A DNA stretch of 50,308 nucleotides from Treponema sp. (GCA_017629095.1 JAGBXW010000032.1:1-50308), one strand, 5' to 3'. Positions 25,494 to 34,417 are shown, counted from the stretch's first letter. Notes: generated by a model from the sequence alone, not told the origin. Numbers and translations are program-made.

Positions 25494-25522
25494 TTGCTCC
25501 CTTCTAGAATTTGGGCTATACT
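25494..25522 (+). promoter_or_regulatory. Promoter of the citrate synthase operon
   Basis: TTGCTC (25494-25499), a 17-bp spacer and TATACT (25517-25522) precede the gene by about 58 bp. The 212-bp gap between the Rrf2 gene and this gene is otherwise very AT-rich. Confidence 0.65.
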
Positions 25523-25580
25523 ATAATGATAACAACTGTAGCTTGTTGCAAACAAACTGTTACTTTGAGAGGAGAAAATT

Positions 25581-26939
25581 TTGGCTGATTGTTTTGAAAA
25601 TCTCATTGTTCAAAAGTTGTCTTTGTTGGTGGAGTTGAATGACCCCATCAATCCTGATTTGTACCAGAAGTTCGATGTAAAGCGTGGCTTGCGGTATTCT
25701 GACGGCCGTGGCGTTTTGGCTGGTTTGACGCAAATTGGTGACGTTATCGGTTACGATGTCATAGATGGTAAGAAGGTTGCTGTTCCTGGCAAACTGATTT
25801 ATCGTGGATATGATGTAGAAGACTTGGTACAAGATACAATGACTCGTGATGAATTCGGTTTTGAGCAAACAGTCTATCTTTTGCTTTTTGGAGAGCTTCC
25901 CACAAAGGTGCAGCTGGAGGAATTTCGCTCCTATTTAGGAAACCATAGAGCCCTTCCAGACAATTTTACGGAAGATATGATTATGAAGGCTCCTTCCCCC
26001 GATATCATGAACAAGCTGGCCCGTTGTGTTCTTGCCAGTTATTCTTATGATAGCAATCCTGATGATTCAGCCATCCCCAATGTGTTGGGGCAGTGCATTG
26101 ACTTGGTGGCAAAATTTTCCACCTTCTCTGCCTATGCCTATCAGGCTAAGCGGCGATATTACGACAAAAAGAGCATGTACATTCACAATCCCCTGCCAGA
26201 ATTATCCACAGCGGAGAATTTCCTGCGGCTCATTCGCTCCGACAAGAGTTACAGCAAGCTGGAGGCGGAAATTCTGGACTTAGCCTTGGTGCTTCATGCT
26301 GAGCATGGTGGAGGAAATAACTCATCCTTTTCCATTCACGTTGTATCCTCTGCCGATACCGATACCTATTCTGCCATTGCCGCTGCAGTAGGTTCCCTTA
26401 AAGGGCGCCGTCACGGTGGAGCTAATATGATGGTAATGGAAATGATGGACGACATTAAGGCCAACGTAAAAGACTGGTCTAACGAAACGGAAATCAAGGA
26501 ATATCTACGAAAGATTGTCCGAAAGGAAGCTTTCAATCGTACTGGTCTCATCTATGGTCAGGGCCATGCCGTCTACACCGTTTCTGACCCACGAGCAATC
26601 TTGCTGCGAGACAAGGCTGCTGAATTGGCCAAGGAAAAGAACATGATGGAAGAATATGGCCTGTACTGTGCCATTGAACGGCTGGCCCCAGAGGTTTTTG
26701 CCGAGGAAAAGTCCAGCGACAAGCAGATTTGTACCAACGTGGACTTTTACTCTGGCTTTGTTTACACCATGCTGAACATTCCACGGGAATTGTTCACCCC
26801 CATCTTCGCCATGTCTCGTATTGCAGGTTGGGCTGCCCACCGCATTGAAGAGGTGATTGCTGGTGGACGTATTTATCGTCCTGCCTACAAGAATGTGCTG
26901 AATCAGCGAACCTTTATTCCCATGGAAGAGCGCAAATAG
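25581..26939 (+). CDS. gltA: Citrate synthase / 2-methylcitrate synthase family
   Basis: The 452-aa protein has the three catalytic residues of citrate synthases in context: the histidine in LHAEHGGGNNSSF, the histidine in KGRRHGGANMMV, and the aspartate in NVDFYSGFVY. It condenses acetyl-CoA (or propionyl-CoA) with oxaloacetate; the exact substrate is not decided by motifs. Translation starts at TTG 25581, supported by GAGAGGAG 10 bp upstream and the absence of any ATG nearby. The downstream rsuA starts 9 bp after the stop, so the two are probably co-transcribed. No other TCA-cycle gene lies in the window, so it may serve glutamate synthesis. Confidence 0.88.
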   Translation: MADCFENLIVQKLSLLVELNDPINPDLYQKFDVKRGLRYSDGRGVLAGLTQIGDVIGYDVIDGKKVAVPGKLIYRGYDVEDLVQDTMTRDEFGFEQTVYLLLFGELPTKVQLEEFRSYLGNHRALPDNFTEDMIMKAPSPDIMNKLARCVLASYSYDSNPDDSAIPNVLGQCIDLVAKFSTFSAYAYQAKRRYYDKKSMYIHNPLPELSTAENFLRLIRSDKSYSKLEAEILDLALVLHAEHGGGNNSSFSIHVVSSADTDTYSAIAAAVGSLKGRRHGGANMMVMEMMDDIKANVKDWSNETEIKEYLRKIVRKEAFNRTGLIYGQGHAVYTVSDPRAILLRDKAAELAKEKNMMEEYGLYCAIERLAPEVFAEEKSSDKQICTNVDFYSGFVYTMLNIPRELFTPIFAMSRIAGWAAHRIEEVIAGGRIYRPAYKNVLNQRTFIPMEERK

Positions 26940-26948
26940 GAGGCTGTA

Positions 26949-27692
26949 ATGGCTGGAGAACGTCTGGACAAGGTATTGGCAAAACATGGCTTTGGCTCCC
27001 GAAAGGATGCCCAAAAATTGGTGCGTCGGGAAGGAGTTGTAATTAACGGCCAAGTTTGCCATAGTCCCGACCAGCATATAAACCTTGACTGCGACACTGT
27101 GGAGGTGGCAGGTCAAGTGCTAGAGCTCCGCCGTCACCTCCATCTAATGATGAACAAGTGCGGTGGGGTAGTGTGTTCTGCCAAGGACGGTCTTCATTCC
27201 ACGGTGTACGACTTGCTGGAAGAAAGCCTTCGCCATCAGTTTTTAGGCGGTAGTCTTCATCTTGTGGGACGACTAGATATTGATACGGAAGGTCTTTTGA
27301 TTTTTACCACCGACGGTACCATGACCCACCGCCTTACCTCTCCTAAGTCCCACATCAGCAAAAAGTATTTGGTAACTTTGCGGGATACTGTTATTGCCGA
27401 AAACCAAAAGGACATTGTGGAGCAGTTTTTACAGGGAATTACCATTGCCCCAGAGGGTGATGACGGAGAATATCTTTGCAAAAGCGCCGTCTTGGAATGG
27501 ATTTCAGAAAACCAATGTTACCTCACCATTACGGAAGGTCGGTATCATCAGGTAAAGCGGATGATGGCCGCAGTGGGAAACCAAGTTATAGCTCTAAAAC
27601 GTGTTGCCATGGGAGAGTTGCTGCTGGATCCTAGCTTGGAGCCAGGCTCTTATCGTGAGCTTACCTCCGAGGAATTGGCTCTTTTAGGATAA
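26949..27692 (+). CDS. RsuA/RluB-family pseudouridine synthase
   Basis: The 247-aa protein has an N-terminal S4 RNA-binding domain (RLDKVLAKHGFGSRKDAQKLV) and a catalytic domain whose nucleophilic aspartate lies in GRLDIDTEGLLIFT. Enzymes of this group modify a uridine in 16S (RsuA) or 23S rRNA (RluB/E/F). The TEGRYHQVKRMMAAVG motif near the C-terminus is typical of the RsuA side. An AGGAGG ribosome binding site precedes ATG 26949. It ends shortly before a strong bidirectional terminator. Confidence 0.88.
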   Translation: MAGERLDKVLAKHGFGSRKDAQKLVRREGVVINGQVCHSPDQHINLDCDTVEVAGQVLELRRHLHLMMNKCGGVVCSAKDGLHSTVYDLLEESLRHQFLGGSLHLVGRLDIDTEGLLIFTTDGTMTHRLTSPKSHISKKYLVTLRDTVIAENQKDIVEQFLQGITIAPEGDDGEYLCKSAVLEWISENQCYLTITEGRYHQVKRMMAAVGNQVIALKRVAMGELLLDPSLEPGSYRELTSEELALLG

Positions 27693-27707
27693 AAACACGG
27701 AGCCAAT

Positions 27708-27740
27708 AAAAAGCACCACTTCAAAAAGTGGTGCTTTTTT
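27708..27740. terminator. Bidirectional rho-independent terminator
   Basis: A perfect stem (AAGCACCACTT / AAGTGGTGCTT) with A/T runs on both sides separates the convergent rsuA-type gene and the hydrogenase-EAL gene. Confidence 0.92.
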
Positions 27741-27743
27741 AGT

Positions 27744-30332
27744 TTAAAGGGGGTATTGCTTGTTCTGCAGTCGCTGTTCAAATTCTGCCTGGAACAAGGG
27801 CTTGTCAAAGAAGTAGCCCTGGATTAAGTCGCAGTCAAGCTCCTTTAGGACTTGGAGTGTTTCCTTTGTTTCCACTCCTTCTGCCACAATCTCCATGTTC
27901 AGTTCCTTTGCCATTCGCACAATATTTGTCACTACAATCTTTGACTGGGGATTTTGCAAAATTGTATCAATCAGGGATTTATCCAATTTTAGCACATCGA
28001 ATTTCAAGTTTTCCAAGAGGCTCAAGGATGAATAGCCACTTCCAAAGTCGTCAATGGAGGCGGTAAAACCCTTGTCGTTCAACACTCGAATAGCCTTATC
28101 AAGCATCTTTTCGTCTTCGTTATAGGCTGTTTCTGTAAACTCAATCTCTATCAATTCGTGGGGAATTTGCCAGTTGTCCACAATATTGCAGATTCGCTTG
28201 CCAATGTCTGGCATGGTAAAGTTTTGCTTGGAAAAGTTTACGGAAATTTTTACTGGATTCAATCCCTGCTGAATCCAGGTATCAATGGTGGTGCAGACTT
28301 GATTCAAGATGTAAAAATCAAGCTGCTGAATGAGTCCCGCTGATTCACAAATGGGAATAAAGAGGCTGGGGGGAATGAATTTGCCATCCATTCTCCAGCG
28401 AACTAGGGCTTCTGCTCCCTTCAGTTTATGGTCGTGGACTCCCACCTTAGGCTGGTACACAATTTCAAATTCCTTGTTAGCCAAGGCTTGGGGAATGTGT
28501 TGGATATACATAATGTGGGAGAGGGCTTCATCTATATTTGACTTATTGTAGATAACCGTTTCATTACTTAAGTCGTTGCTTTTAATGGAACTGGCAGAAA
28601 AAAGATGTCTTGCAATTTCAGAAAAGTTTTCTTCTGTTCCATCTGGATCGTAGGCACCACTTCGCACTGTCAGTTTCAGAGGAAACTTAGAGTCTTCTGT
28701 TAAGCTCGTAAGCATCAAGTTATTGATTAAGAAGATGTAGTATTTTAAGTGGGGCTTGTTCAAGATTGCAACAAATTTATCTGATTCTACATGAAAAAGC
28801 TGTTCTTTAGGCTCTAAATATCGTTTTGCAGCTTGGCTAAATTCCACCAGAATGCTATTTGTCCCTTCATAGCCAAATTTGCTGTTGAAGGAACCAAAAT
28901 GTTTAATATCAAGAATCACATACACGTAATTTGCAAAGGTATTGTTGTCAAAGAGCTGTTTCCCCGCCTTAAAAAGCATTGCCTTGTTGGGAAGCCCAGT
29001 AATAATATCTGTGGTAGCCATCTTCATCATCATGCCTTGCTGATATTGCGTGCAGCTGTAAATATTGTTATATCCCTTGGCAATGGCTATTGCCATATCG
29101 GTACATGTCTTGTGACCACAATATTGGCAATTTATGCAACGGCTTTCTTCCGTGGTTTTGTAGAGCTTCTGGAAGACATCTTCCACTTCTTCGTTAGTAA
29201 TGTGTTTTTCTGGAATACGCAGGGAATTAAAACTCCTACGGAAATCCTCTGGAGAAAGGCTTTGGAATTTTCTCTGTAAAAGTTGTAATCGTCTTGCTTG
29301 TGTAAGATTAGTGTTGTAAGGATTGTTTTCTTCCTGCAAAGCTGTTTTTTTTCTTGATTGTGAGTTATATTCTTTGAGAATATCTTTTATTTGACATTCA
29401 CTGGAATTAGTTCCTGTTCCTAAAAGGCAACCGTGCTTACAGTTCAAGAAATCGATGAAGATTCCTTCCTGATTTTCGTGACAAAACTGATTTAATGAAT
29501 CTGCTCCCTCTCCAAAGGAATTTAAGCCAGTAATCTGGATTCTCATATCATGTGTTCCCAAAAAATGATCCAGATTTTCTTTGAGTCCACCAGGAAAATA
29601 CAATCGACCGCTGGGGCCAAGTCCCAAAAGATTCAATTGCTTGGAATATGAAGAAATATCTTTGTCTCCAATAGCTTCCATCAATTTTTTTATAGTAACA
29701 TGATACTGAATTCGCCCTTGTGTTTCAGGGGAAGTGACTTGATCATAATCTGCAATACAGGGACTGATGTAAACTAAATTATCTTGGAATTTTCGGTATT
29801 TTTTAAGGTAGATTGCAAGGCATTCTGAGGGGGTGTGAATGGGTACCAAGTTAGGAATCAATTCTGGTTGCACTTTTTCCACATAATTCACCAAGGCACT
29901 ACAGGTGGAAGAAAGTGTAGGCTGGGAAAGATTCTGAAGATAATGGGTATGAGCCCAGGTTACAATATCTGAACCTGCTGCTGCATCAAAAAATTTTCTT
30001 ACTCCCAAAGAGTGGAGGTACCCAAGAATCTGATGGGCCTTTTCTGGATATTGAATCCACAGTACAGGAGACACAATTGCAGAAATCTGTTTTCCTTTTT
30101 GTAAATCCTGAAAGAAAACTGCTGTGTCGTCTACAAAATCTCGTGCTTGCTGAGGGCACTGGTCAAGACAATGACCACAGTGGATGCAGCGAGTATTGTC
30201 TACCACCACATATCCTTTGCCATTTTGATGAGCCGAAATATTGGCTCCTGGAACTGGACAAGATGCGATACAACGATTGCATCCTATACATTTTTCTGTG
30301 GTGAAAATTACCTGCTTTTCCAGTTGTTGCAT
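27744..30332 (-). CDS. Ferredoxin - [FeFe]-hydrogenase-like - degenerate GGDEF - EAL fusion protein
   Basis: The 862-aa protein starts with two 4Fe-4S motifs (CIGCNRCIASCP and CIHCGHCLDQCP, residues 18-60). Next comes a domain like the large subunit of [FeFe] hydrogenases (about 75-330), with cysteines at all H-cluster positions: SSTCSALVNYVEK, ISPCIADYDQV, and NCKHGC. The surrounding catalytic residues diverge from TSCCP and MPC-x-x-K. A further Cys cluster (CINCQYCGHKTC) follows. The GGDEF domain (TTDIITGLPNKA on) is dead, with ESDKF in place of GGDEF. The EAL domain is complete: EALVRW, NFSKQNF, IEFTET, DDFGSGYSS, KLDKS, EGVET and QGYFF. I infer a cytoplasmic c-di-GMP phosphodiesterase controlled by redox state or H2. 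No membrane segment is present. Confidence 0.85.
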   Translation of the reverse strand: MQQLEKQVIFTTEKCIGCNRCIASCPVPGANISAHQNGKGYVVVDNTRCIHCGHCLDQCPQQARDFVDDTAVFFQDLQKGKQISAIVSPVLWIQYPEKAHQILGYLHSLGVRKFFDAAAGSDIVTWAHTHYLQNLSQPTLSSTCSALVNYVEKVQPELIPNLVPIHTPSECLAIYLKKYRKFQDNLVYISPCIADYDQVTSPETQGRIQYHVTIKKLMEAIGDKDISSYSKQLNLLGLGPSGRLYFPGGLKENLDHFLGTHDMRIQITGLNSFGEGADSLNQFCHENQEGIFIDFLNCKHGCLLGTGTNSSECQIKDILKEYNSQSRKKTALQEENNPYNTNLTQARRLQLLQRKFQSLSPEDFRRSFNSLRIPEKHITNEEVEDVFQKLYKTTEESRCINCQYCGHKTCTDMAIAIAKGYNNIYSCTQYQQGMMMKMATTDIITGLPNKAMLFKAGKQLFDNNTFANYVYVILDIKHFGSFNSKFGYEGTNSILVEFSQAAKRYLEPKEQLFHVESDKFVAILNKPHLKYYIFLINNLMLTSLTEDSKFPLKLTVRSGAYDPDGTEENFSEIARHLFSASSIKSNDLSNETVIYNKSNIDEALSHIMYIQHIPQALANKEFEIVYQPKVGVHDHKLKGAEALVRWRMDGKFIPPSLFIPICESAGLIQQLDFYILNQVCTTIDTWIQQGLNPVKISVNFSKQNFTMPDIGKRICNIVDNWQIPHELIEIEFTETAYNEDEKMLDKAIRVLNDKGFTASIDDFGSGYSSLSLLENLKFDVLKLDKSLIDTILQNPQSKIVVTNIVRMAKELNMEIVAEGVETKETLQVLKELDCDLIQGYFFDKPLFQAEFEQRLQNKQYPL

Positions 30333-30362
30333 TGAACGGCCCCCAAGGGATTTTATTTCACT

Positions 30363-30467
30363 CTATGAAAAAGGTGGTGTTTTGTCAATAACTGTTTTTT
30401 TTTCATAGTAAAACCATAGGAAAAGTGTGTTTTCCCCCTTCCATTTTATCTGAAAAACAGTTATATT
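30363..30467 (+). promoter_or_regulatory. Promoter region of mnmA-iscS-nifU with long inverted repeats
   Basis: Two nested inverted repeats occupy the 142-bp gap between the divergent genes. ATAACTGTTTTT (30388-30399) pairs with AAAAACAGTTAT (30453-30464), and CTATGAAAAA (30363-30372) pairs with TTTTTTCATAG (30398-30408). The right arm of the first overlaps a TATATT -10 box (30462-30467) placed 7 bp before ATG 30475, so binding there could block the operon. Confidence 0.55.
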
Positions 30468-30474
30468 TTACACT

Positions 30475-31647
30475 ATGGATTGGGAAAAACTTTCTATGCC
30501 TGAACCAGGTTCTCTGGTTGCAGTGGGAATGTCTGGCGGTGTTGACTCCACCTTAGTTACCTTGTTACTCAAAGAGCATGGTTGTACTGTTGTGGGGGTT
30601 ACCATGTCTAGCTGGGCCAATGACCTGCCATTACCTCCTTCTGCTGAAGGTGTGCGTGGTTCCTGTTACGGGCCAGATGAAGCCATTGATATTGCTCAAT
30701 GCAAGGCCTTTTGCCAGCAGCAGGGAATAGAACACCACGTGATTGATGTGCGGGAAGCATATCACCACCACGTACTTGATTATTTCAAGGCAGAGTATAG
30801 AAATGGTCGCACTCCTAATCCCTGCATCAACTGCAATCCCAACGTAAAGTTTGGGGCCTTGCTGGATGGTGTTCGAGCAAAGGGAATCGATTTTGACTAC
30901 TTTTGTACTGGTCACTATGCCACCTTAGTTCGCCCTACAGAAGACTTGCGTCTTGTGTACGGCGATGATGTGACAGGACAAGAAGCTGTACGACCGGTTA
31001 TGATTTCTGCTGCCACCGACAAACGGAAGGATCAGACCTATTTCTTGTGTCGTGTTCCTTCTGCTACCTTGGAAAAGGTTCGTTTTCCCTTGTCTGCCTA
31101 CACAAAGCAGGAAGTGTATGCCATGGCTCAAGAACGGGGCTTGGCCGCCGCTTCCCGCAGTGAAAGTCAGGACTTTATTCCAGATACTTATCTGGATATC
31201 ATCTTTTCCGACCAGATTTCCCAGCCAGGGGATATTGTAGATTTAGGGGGAAAGAAATTGGGTGTCCACCGTGGCATCCATCATTATACCATCGGTCAGC
31301 GGCGGGGATTAGGAGTTAGCTCCAATCGTCCCCTGTATGTTCACTCCATCGATTCCCAAAAGAATCAGGTGGTACTGTGTGACGACCAGGATCTTCTGTG
31401 TTCTGGCTTGGTGGCGGAAAATTGGGTGTGGGCCGGTGGCTATGCACCAAAATCAAGTTTTAAGGGACAGGTAAAGATTCGCCTTGCCTCTCCCGCCGCC
31501 TCCAGTACCATTCGTGCCAGGGGAGACGGTTCTTACGAAATTATATTTGACCAACCACAGCGGGCTGTTGCCCCAGGCCAGTCTGCTGTAGTATATTTAG
31601 ATGGAATTATTTTTGGAGGCGGGATTATTTCCCGAGAAATAAGATGA
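30475..31647 (+). CDS. mnmA: tRNA-specific 2-thiouridylase (MnmA), variant active site
   Basis: The 390-aa enzyme activates U34 of tRNA with ATP and inserts sulfur. The PP-loop (GMSGGVDST, residues 18-26), TPNPCINCNPNVKFG (C117 and C120) and TGHYA are clear. Two departures from E. coli MnmA are notable: C117 makes a CxxC pair where E. coli has Asp-x-x-Cys, and the position of the second catalytic cysteine (E. coli C199) reads SESQDFIPD (230-237) without a cysteine. A CxxC-type, perhaps Fe-S-dependent, mechanism is possible. No Shine-Dalgarno precedes ATG 30475. The stop overlaps the iscS start (ATGA), and IscS is the sulfur donor for MnmA. Confidence 0.88.
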   Translation: MDWEKLSMPEPGSLVAVGMSGGVDSTLVTLLLKEHGCTVVGVTMSSWANDLPLPPSAEGVRGSCYGPDEAIDIAQCKAFCQQQGIEHHVIDVREAYHHHVLDYFKAEYRNGRTPNPCINCNPNVKFGALLDGVRAKGIDFDYFCTGHYATLVRPTEDLRLVYGDDVTGQEAVRPVMISAATDKRKDQTYFLCRVPSATLEKVRFPLSAYTKQEVYAMAQERGLAAASRSESQDFIPDTYLDIIFSDQISQPGDIVDLGGKKLGVHRGIHHYTIGQRRGLGVSSNRPLYVHSIDSQKNQVVLCDDQDLLCSGLVAENWVWAGGYAPKSSFKGQVKIRLASPAASSTIRARGDGSYEIIFDQPQRAVAPGQSAVVYLDGIIFGGGIISREIR

Positions 31648-32810
31648 ATCGTATTTATTTTGATTATAATGCTACAACCCCTCTTTCTAAGGAGGTCTAT
31701 GATTTTTATGTCAAGGAATTGGCTGAATATGCCAATGGTTCAAGCTTACACCAAGAAGGACGAGAGGTGGCTGCTACTATAGCAAAGGCTCGTCAGCAGA
31801 TTGCTTCCTTGGTTCATTGTCAGCCAGAGGAAATTGTATTTACCTCAGGTGGCTCTGAGTCCAACAACACGGTGTTCAACACCATGGTGGAGTTGTCCAA
31901 GAAGCGGAACAACAAGGTAATCGTTACCACTGCCATCGAGCATCCCTGTGTTCTGGAAGCCAGCCGTCGCCTGGAAAGTCAGTTTGGCTTTGAAGTAATA
32001 TATCTTCCTGTTGACGATGCTGGTATTGTAGATGTGGAAAGCTACAAGAAGGCTTTGGAAAAGAAGCCTCTTCTTGTTTCTATTATGACAGCCAATAACG
32101 AGATCGGAACTATTCAGGACATCAAAACCCTTTGTTCCATGGCTCATGAGGTAGGAGCCTTGTTCCACACTGACGCTGTTCAGGCTGCAGGAAAAATTCC
32201 TGTAGATTTTAAGGATTGGGGTGTGGATTATGCCACCCTTTCTGCCCACAAGATTTATGGTCCCAAGGGTGTGGGAGCCTTGTATATTAAGGAGCGTGCT
32301 CCCATCGAAGCTTTGATTCGTGGTGGTCATCAGGAGCATGGGCTGAGAGCTGGTACCTACAACGGTCCTGCTATTGCAGCCTTTGGTTATGCTGCTGAAT
32401 TGGCTGGAAAGGAATTGGCTGAGTATGCTGCATTTACTGGCAAGCTTCGCCAGCAGCTGAAGGAAGGCCTTTTGAAGGCTGTTCCTGGAATCCGCATCAA
32501 TGGTCACGAAACAAAGGTATTGCCTAACACCTTGAACGTGTCCTTCCCTGGTGCCGAGGGTGAGGCCATCCTCCTGTACTTGGACTTGCTGGGTGTGGCC
32601 GCTTCCACTGGTTCTGCCTGCGCTTCTGCTAGCCTTGATCCCTCCCATGTATTGATGGCTACTGGTCTTGGCCCTGAGCTAGCCCACGGATCTATTCGCT
32701 TTAGCTTTGGAAAGTATAATACCCCAGAAGAAGTAAATTTCGTGCTGGAGAATTTCCCTCCCGTTATTGAACGATTGCGGAAAATGTCCACCGTATCATA
32801 TACAGAATAA
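31644..32810 (+). CDS. iscS: Cysteine desulfurase (IscS/NifS family)
   Basis: The 388-aa PLP enzyme takes sulfur from cysteine. The PLP lysine is K203 in LSAHKIYGPKG, the PLP-stacking region is IEHPCVL, and the persulfide-carrying cysteine is C326 in STGSACASAS. The N-terminus IYFDYNATTPLS is characteristic. Placement between mnmA and a nifU-like gene indicates that it feeds both tRNA thiolation and Fe-S cluster assembly. It is coupled to mnmA by a 4-bp overlap, and nifU follows after 20 bp with an AGAAAGGAG ribosome binding site. Confidence 0.94.
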   Translation: MNRIYFDYNATTPLSKEVYDFYVKELAEYANGSSLHQEGREVAATIAKARQQIASLVHCQPEEIVFTSGGSESNNTVFNTMVELSKKRNNKVIVTTAIEHPCVLEASRRLESQFGFEVIYLPVDDAGIVDVESYKKALEKKPLLVSIMTANNEIGTIQDIKTLCSMAHEVGALFHTDAVQAAGKIPVDFKDWGVDYATLSAHKIYGPKGVGALYIKERAPIEALIRGGHQEHGLRAGTYNGPAIAAFGYAAELAGKELAEYAAFTGKLRQQLKEGLLKAVPGIRINGHETKVLPNTLNVSFPGAEGEAILLYLDLLGVAASTGSACASASLDPSHVLMATGLGPELAHGSIRFSFGKYNTPEEVNFVLENFPPVIERLRKMSTVSYTE

Positions 32811-32830
32811 TAAGAAAGGAGACAAGAAAA

Positions 32831-33430
32831 ATGCAAGATTGGTTGTATTCAGATATTGTAAAAGAACACTTCATGAACCCTAAAAATGTTCTCATGGAGG
32901 ATGAAGCCCAGTGGCCCTGTGATGGTCGTGGAATTGTTGGTAACATCAAGTGTGGTGACCAGATGTTGATTTTGTTGCGGATTAAGGATGATGTGATTGA
33001 AGATGTTCGCTGGAAGACCTATGGTTGTGCCAGTGCTATTGCCTCCACTTCCATCTTGTCTGAAGCCTGTAAGGGCATGAAAATCGACGAAGCCTACAAG
33101 CTCAAGCCAGCAGACATTGTTGCTCGCCTTGGAGGGCTTCCTGCTAACAAGATTCACTGTTCTGTATTGGGAGACAAGGCCCTTCGTGCCGCTATTGATG
33201 ACTATTTGACAAAGCAGGGACGTCCTGTTTTTGCTGGTCAGGAAGAAGTTGAAGTAATTTGTACCTGTCTCAATGTTACCGACCGTGACTTGGAAGAAGC
33301 CTACAAGGCTGGAGACAGAACTTGGGAGCAGTTGCAATCTCGCACTAAGATTGGTACAGGTTGTGGAATGTGTAAGGAAAAGGCCATGGAAAAGATGCAC
33401 GAGTTTGAGCATCTGTATGGCGAAGATTAA
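32831..33430 (+). CDS. nifU: NifU-like Fe-S scaffold: IscU domain plus BFD-like [2Fe-2S] domain
   Basis: The 199-aa protein joins an IscU scaffold, with cluster cysteines C41 (KCGDQM), C66 (YGCASAIAS) and C110 (KIHCSVLG), to a central NifU/BFD-type [2Fe-2S] domain with C144-x-C146 and C178-x-x-C181. The C-terminal NFU domain of classical NifU (about 300 aa) is absent. It assembles Fe-S clusters with sulfur from the upstream desulfurase. Many proteins in this window would need such clusters (hydrogenase-like EAL protein, AddB, GltD-like enzyme, NsrR-like regulator). Confidence 0.92.
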   Translation: MQDWLYSDIVKEHFMNPKNVLMEDEAQWPCDGRGIVGNIKCGDQMLILLRIKDDVIEDVRWKTYGCASAIASTSILSEACKGMKIDEAYKLKPADIVARLGGLPANKIHCSVLGDKALRAAIDDYLTKQGRPVFAGQEEVEVICTCLNVTDRDLEEAYKAGDRTWEQLQSRTKIGTGCGMCKEKAMEKMHEFEHLYGED

Positions 33431-33452
33431 CTCGTTGTAATTGTTGTAAGAG

Positions 33453-33498
33453 GCTCTCTTCAAGCTGAGGCATCAGCCTACTGAAGAGAGCTTTTTTT
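33453..33498 (+). terminator. Rho-independent terminator of mnmA-iscS-nifU
   Basis: GCTCTCTTCA pairs with TGAAGAGAGC around a 19-base internal hairpin-prone loop, followed by seven T. It lies 22 bp after the nifU stop. Confidence 0.9.
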
Positions 33499-33509
33499 AT
33501 TTGGAAGGT

Positions 33510-34376
33510 TTACCAGACTTCTAGGGTATAGGTAATGCCGTACTCTTTCCCATTTATATCTGCGATGGTAACAGAAATAGTATTTTTTCCTTGGGCAAGG
33601 GTTACTTCAGTTAAAAATTGTTTGTCAGCAGTAGGATATGATTCCTTGACATTGTATGCCTTTCGTCCAACAACAGTAAGCCAGCGTCCAGAACGAGTTA
33701 AATTATTAAAGGTGAGGGTTTCTACTTCTGCGCCATTGACTACAACACGGGATTTATAAGGGAAAAATCCCTGGTCATGGCCACGATAGAGTTTGTAGCT
33801 GCCTGCAGAAAGGCTTTTTCTAGTACGCAATTCAATGGCTTCACCATTTCTTCCGACAGCGGTAATCCCATGGAGAAGGAGAGATGGCTCTTCTGGAAAA
33901 CGAGGCATTAAGATTCGTGGATTGATTGAAGATTCTTGTTCAGTATCAATCACCTGAAGTTCTAGACTACTTTGACCAGACTGCCAACCAGAAAAACCGC
34001 TTGTTCCTAGCTTTCCTCCCTTGGGTATCTGGGTGGTTTCTGGGCTTACGGTTACTTGGGAGAGATTTCCATAGACACTCATGAGGCTATCTTCATGGGC
34101 AATGATAACTGCATTTCCGAGGGGAGAGTGGAACCATCCCATTTCGCTAGAGTTATCACCTAAAATTGCAATAACAGAGCCAGATTCTATGGCAGAAACT
34201 TCTGCTTGTTCAGCAAAAATCAATGCATTGCTGTAAGTACCTCCTCGTAGCTGGCCAAATTGGGTGGAAAATGAACTGGCATTTACTCCTTCTTGGGGCC
34301 AGTCAAAGGCGGAAAGGGGCAGTATTCCCCACAACACTAGTGTGATTATAAAAACAGGGAAAAATTTTCCTTTCAT
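33510..34376 (-). CDS. Exported M23/LytM-like protein with degenerate active site
   Basis: The 288-aa protein has a signal peptide (KGKFFPVFIITLVLWGILP, cleavage after LSA). Residues 45-150 follow the LytM/M23 layout: SGSVIAIL, GNAVIIAHEDSLMSVYGNLS, KGGKLGTSG and SSLELQVI. The zinc-binding and catalytic histidines are gone: the usual HLHFEV motif is SLELQV and the first ligand motif is not recognisable. It should therefore bind or regulate cell-wall enzymes rather than cut peptidoglycan, as EnvC does (inference). The C-terminal 120 residues form beta-rich domains. It is the second gene of an apparent pair with the propeller protein. Confidence 0.78.
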   Translation of the reverse strand: MKGKFFPVFIITLVLWGILPLSAFDWPQEGVNASSFSTQFGQLRGGTYSNALIFAEQAEVSAIESGSVIAILGDNSSEMGWFHSPLGNAVIIAHEDSLMSVYGNLSQVTVSPETTQIPKGGKLGTSGFSGWQSGQSSLELQVIDTEQESSINPRILMPRFPEEPSLLLHGITAVGRNGEAIELRTRKSLSAGSYKLYRGHDQGFFPYKSRVVVNGAEVETLTFNNLTRSGRWLTVVGRKAYNVKESYPTADKQFLTEVTLAQGKNTISVTIADINGKEYGITYTLEVW

Positions 34377-34417
34377 TGTATCTCCTTTTCAAAACTCAAA
34401 TATGGGGAATGTTTCCC

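Noticed and set aside
31845..32648. 267-codon ORF opposite iscS
   Set aside because: Antisense to a fully conserved cysteine desulfurase, with no ribosome binding site or family features.
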